Shown here: piece by piece, positions 6,586 to 8,042 of the stretch
Position numbering within the stretch: the stretch's first letter is position 1
Layout: each line of letters opens with the position of its first letter
Assembly (NCBI GenBank): GCA_031553975.1
Contig: JAVBKP010000091.1
Span: 1-8,042, forward strand
Direction of reading: 5' to 3'
Length of the DNA: 8,042 bases
Source: JAVBKP01 sp031553975
GTDB lineage: Bacteria; Bacillota; Clostridia; Peptostreptococcales; Anaerovoracaceae
The notes under the pieces: model-generated
Database searches by the model: none
What the model saw: only the letters and a program-made list of their open reading frames with translations
Told to the model about the DNA's origin: nothing
Translations under genes and position numbers: made by a program

Positions 6586-7191
6586 TTACAATCTGCCACG
6601 AAGTTCTACTACTTTGCCCAAAATCAAAACAGGCAGTGAATCCACTTCATCATGTGTAAAAAATTCAATAGAGCCATTGTGATTAAACGGAGTTAAAAAT
6701 ATACCATGGTCATGTGTTAAGACTTTCTTGATTGTTACATCTTGGTCTTGGATTTGAACCAGGCCGATTTCACCAGAAGACAAAGTATGCTGTTTTCGCA
6801 TAATGAGTACATCTCCTTGATAAAACCGAGGTTCCATTGAACTGTCGGGAACAAAAAATGCAAAGTGCTCACCTTGGATGGCGAGGGAAGATTTGATGAT
6901 TTCATAATTTAAAAACTCGTCACTGAATTCGCTGTTCATAGTGTTATGAAAATCTTTTAACAGAGGAATGAAAATGCCTTTTTCATCAGGAAGATTAGAA
7001 TATTCAGAGTGGCCGAGGAGATAGTCAATAGAGACACCAAAGATATCCGACATTTTTTTTAGGGAACTGATATCAGGCTCGAATTTTTCGTTCTCCCATC
7101 CCGAAAGAGCGCTTTGGGTAATATCCAATTTTTTACATAACTCAATTTGTCTAATATTGCTTTTTTTTCGTAAAAGTCTGATGTTATTCAT
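6586..7191 (-). CDS. LexA/CI-like repressor: XRE HTH plus S24 peptidase domain
   Basis: This is a phage-type transcriptional repressor. The 201-residue protein from ATG 7191 begins MNNIRLLRKK, typical for the family, with an N-terminal helix-turn-helix (about 2-60; IELCKKLDITQSALSGWENEKFEPD). The S24/LexA-like C-terminal domain (about 100-201) contains FFVPDSSMEPRFYQGDVLI with the predicted nucleophile Ser118, and DVTIKKVL with the general-base Lys155. An upstream in-frame TTG (7206) is possible, but GGAG (7204-7201) fits ATG 7191 at nine bases. In related repressors the IPVLG-VAAG segment carries an Ala-Gly autocleavage bond; here the corresponding IPLLKDFHNT puts Asn83-Thr84 at that place by my hand alignment, and no other Ala-Gly or Cys-Gly lies in the hinge. 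It may therefore not self-cleave in the usual way. It is divergent from the Cro-like gene, and its promoter overlaps an operator-like dyad, so autoregulation is likely. No GC-rich terminator follows, so readthrough into the two-component operon is possible. Confidence 0.92.
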   Translation of the reverse strand: MNNIRLLRKKSNIRQIELCKKLDITQSALSGWENEKFEPDISSLKKMSDIFGVSIDYLLGHSEYSNLPDEKGIFIPLLKDFHNTMNSEFSDEFLNYEIIKSSLAIQGEHFAFFVPDSSMEPRFYQGDVLIMRKQHTLSSGEIGLVQIQDQDVTIKKVLTHDHGIFLTPFNHNGSIEFFTHDEVDSLPVLILGKVVELRGRL

Positions 7192-7224
7192 TTGCAAGGT
7201 CTCCAAGTTATATAGAATTTTTAT

Positions 7225-7257
7225 TTGTGTTGATAGTATTTACTAATTATATATTAG
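7225..7257 (+). promoter_or_regulatory. Possible rightward promoter for the Cro-like gene and peptidase
   Basis: On the plus strand TTGTGT (7225-7230) with TATATA (7248-7253) gives a 17-base spacer. TTGATA (7230-7235) with TATTAG (7252-7257) gives 16. Either -10 overlaps the -10 of the leftward repressor promoter, so the two promoters would compete. The exact hexamers are uncertain because the region is almost all A and T. Confidence 0.45.
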
Positions 7258-7274
7258 AATCGCTAATATATCAA
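7246..7274 (-). promoter_or_regulatory. Strong promoter of the LexA-like repressor gene
   Basis: On the minus strand TTGATA (7274-7269) and TATAAT (7251-7246) are exactly 17 bases apart, near consensus for sigma A. Transcription would begin near 7239, giving a leader of about 48 bases before ATG 7191. An operator-like dyad fills the spacer. Confidence 0.82.
7249..7271. promoter_or_regulatory. Operator-like dyad in the divergent promoter region
   Basis: ATATATTAG (7249-7257) and CTAATATAT (7263-7271) are perfect 9-bp arms around AATCG. A further CTAAT at 7243-7247 gives three half-sites (CTAAT, ATTAG, CTAAT) at exact 10-bp spacing, one helical turn apart. The dyad fills the -10/-35 spacer of the repressor promoter and overlaps the -10 of the rightward one, an ideal operator for the LexA-like repressor or the Cro-like protein. 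Confidence 0.65.
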
Positions 7275-7276
7275 GA

Positions 7277-7304
7277 ATTGCTTACGTTTTATTGCTTACG
7301 TTTT
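7277..7304. repeat. Perfect 14-bp tandem repeat before the Cro-like gene
   Basis: ATTGCTTACGTTTT occurs twice in direct succession (7277-7290 and 7291-7304), followed by the palindrome TTTTATAAAA (7301-7310) and the ribosome binding site. It lies just upstream of the repressor -35 and in the leader of the rightward transcript. It could be a protein-binding site or a recent local duplication. Confidence 0.75.
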
Positions 7305-7322
7305 ATAAAAGAGGTGAATGTC

Positions 7323-7523
7323 ATGTATCCAATCGCACAATTGCGAAAAGGCAAGAAAATTAGTCAAGTTGAACTAGCAAAGATGCTAAATGTAACACAA
7401 GGCGCAATATCCCAATGGGAGAATGGTGATAGTAATCCTGCTATTAATAAGCTACCACAGATCGCCAATGTCCTAGGGTGTACCATAGACCAGCTCTTTC
7501 AAAAGGAAGAAAAAAGGGCCTAA
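7323..7523 (+). CDS. Cro-like XRE-family HTH regulator, 66 residues
   Basis: This small DNA-binding protein consists of one helix-turn-helix domain: IAQLRKGKKISQVELAKMLN, then VTQGAISQWENGDSNPAINKL, then IANVLGCTIDQLF. The recognition-helix region (TQGAISQWE) closely resembles that of the divergent repressor (TQSALSGWE), so both may see related operators. The frame is open from 7227, but the 32 extra residues are AT-rich and overlap the promoter and operator. AGAGGTG (7310-7316) six bases before ATG 7323 fixes the start. With the leftward LexA-like gene it forms a CI/Cro-type arrangement. A peptidase gene follows after 36 bases with no terminator between, so they are probably one transcript. 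It could be a Cro-type antagonist or a second repressor; the sequence does not tell which. Confidence 0.9.
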   Translation: MYPIAQLRKGKKISQVELAKMLNVTQGAISQWENGDSNPAINKLPQIANVLGCTIDQLFQKEEKRA

Positions 7524-7559
7524 AAAAGACGTCATCGAAGAGCAAGAAAGCAGGAAAAA

Positions 7560-8012
7560 ATGACTTACAAAAACTTAAAAGACACAAAAAACTTCAAGAT
7601 ACCGGATCTCATATGTAAATGTGGTTGTAATGGTATTCCAGACACCAAAGAAGTAGCCTTGCAAATGGAGCTATTGCAGAAAACCCGTGACCACTGGGAG
7701 AGGCCGTTGAAAGTAAAATGTGGATACCGATGCCCGGCTCACAATGAGGCGATGAAGGGGGTGGCTGGTTCACAACACCTTACAGGCATAGCCACAGACA
7801 TTGCCATTCCACAGGAGATTATGGCGGCTAGCGGAGAGCTTAAAGAGAGGTGGCTAAAAAACATGCGCAGTTATTGGCATGGAATCTGTAGAGAAAAGGG
7901 ACTAGGCGGCGGTGTTGGGTTCTATGATACGTTCATCCACGTAGATAGCCGCAAGATGCAATCTGATTTTGACTACAGGAAGGAAGTTAGAGGACAATCT
8001 ATAAACTTTTGA
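7560..8012 (+). CDS. M15-family zinc peptidase (phage-lysin / D,D-carboxypeptidase-like)
   Basis: This 150-residue protein matches the short Peptidase_M15_3 type of peptidoglycan-cleaving enzymes, common in phage lysis or tail modules. The N-terminus has the family-typical FKIPDLICKCGCNG (Cys19, Cys21, Cys23). The core has VKCGYRCPAHNEAM, then GSQHLTGIATDIAI with zinc ligands His73 and Asp80, and FIHVDSR with the third ligand His127. There is no signal peptide or membrane segment, so it would stay in the cytoplasm until a holin, lysis or a structural particle delivers it. No holin gene is present in the window. ATG 7560 has AGGA at 7552-7555, a rather short spacing. Its position directly behind a Cro-like gene, without the usual early and structural phage genes, suggests a prophage remnant or a compact regulated hydrolase module. 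The bond it cleaves is not determined. Confidence 0.88.
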   Translation: MTYKNLKDTKNFKIPDLICKCGCNGIPDTKEVALQMELLQKTRDHWERPLKVKCGYRCPAHNEAMKGVAGSQHLTGIATDIAIPQEIMAASGELKERWLKNMRSYWHGICREKGLGGGVGFYDTFIHVDSRKMQSDFDYRKEVRGQSINF

Positions 8013-8042
8013 CTTGGCTTGACGCTCTTACATTTTAAGGGC

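Noticed and set aside
7227..7322. Longer N-terminus of the Cro-like protein
   Set aside because: It covers the promoter, operator and tandem repeat. The AGAGGTG site fits ATG 7323, and HTH proteins of this kind start there.
8018..8042. TTGACG (8019-8024) as a -35 of a downstream gene
   Set aside because: The window ends before a -10 could be assessed.
6480..8042. Integrase, attachment sites or target-site duplications marking a mobile element
   Set aside because: No integrase gene and no convincing pair of flanking repeats are visible. The repeats present are local regulatory ones.
1..8042. CRISPR array, tRNA or rRNA genes
   Set aside because: No regularly spaced repeat series and no tRNA- or rRNA-like sequence was recognised on reading the window.

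Overview
The window looks like chromosomal DNA of a low-GC Firmicute, probably a Clostridia member. The evidence is the queA-tgt order, strong purine-rich Shine-Dalgarno (SD) sites, sigma-A type promoters, a TTG start, frequent AGA/ATA codons, and an RlmCD-type methyltransferase. No species can be named from the sequence alone.

Left half (1-4263), plus strand: the last 28 codons of queA, a 166-base gap holding a repeated ACAATA/TATTGT operator-like element, then tgt, an rRNA m5U methyltransferase (rlmD/rlmCD type) and a MATE-family efflux transporter. The gaps between the last three genes are only 33 and 35 bases, so they are probably one transcript. QueA and Tgt work in the same pathway (queuosine in tRNA), and the methyltransferase adds a second RNA-modification function. 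A perfect 20-bp hairpin (4220-4263) closes this operon. It also contains the last codons and the stop of the convergent histidine kinase gene.

Middle (4238-6547), minus strand: an OmpR/PhoB-type response regulator followed 7 bases later by a histidine kinase with about seven membrane segments. A good promoter (TTGTAT-18-TATAAT) lies just upstream, and behind it are two copies of a 15-bp sequence, each forming a dyad, exactly 31 bp apart (three helical turns). This promoter and an SD site show that the regulator starts at 6425, not at the longer-frame ATG at 6476.

Right part (6586-8012) has the look of a phage-type genetic switch. A LexA/CI-like repressor (HTH plus S24 peptidase domain) reads left and a 66-residue Cro-like HTH protein reads right. 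Their promoters overlap and carry a 9-bp-arm dyad and a 14-bp tandem repeat. The Cro-like gene is followed directly by an M15-type cell-wall peptidase without a signal peptide. The repressor keeps the Ser/Lys dyad, but the usual Ala-Gly cleavage position appears to read Asn-Thr. The dyads in the switch and those upstream of the two-component operon share a TAG-N4/5-CTA core, so one regulator may act on both.

The most notable parts are this compact repressor / Cro / peptidoglycan-hydrolase module and its possible regulatory link to the adjacent two-component system. It could be the edge of a prophage, a prophage remnant, or a domesticated lysis switch. The window ends too early to decide.
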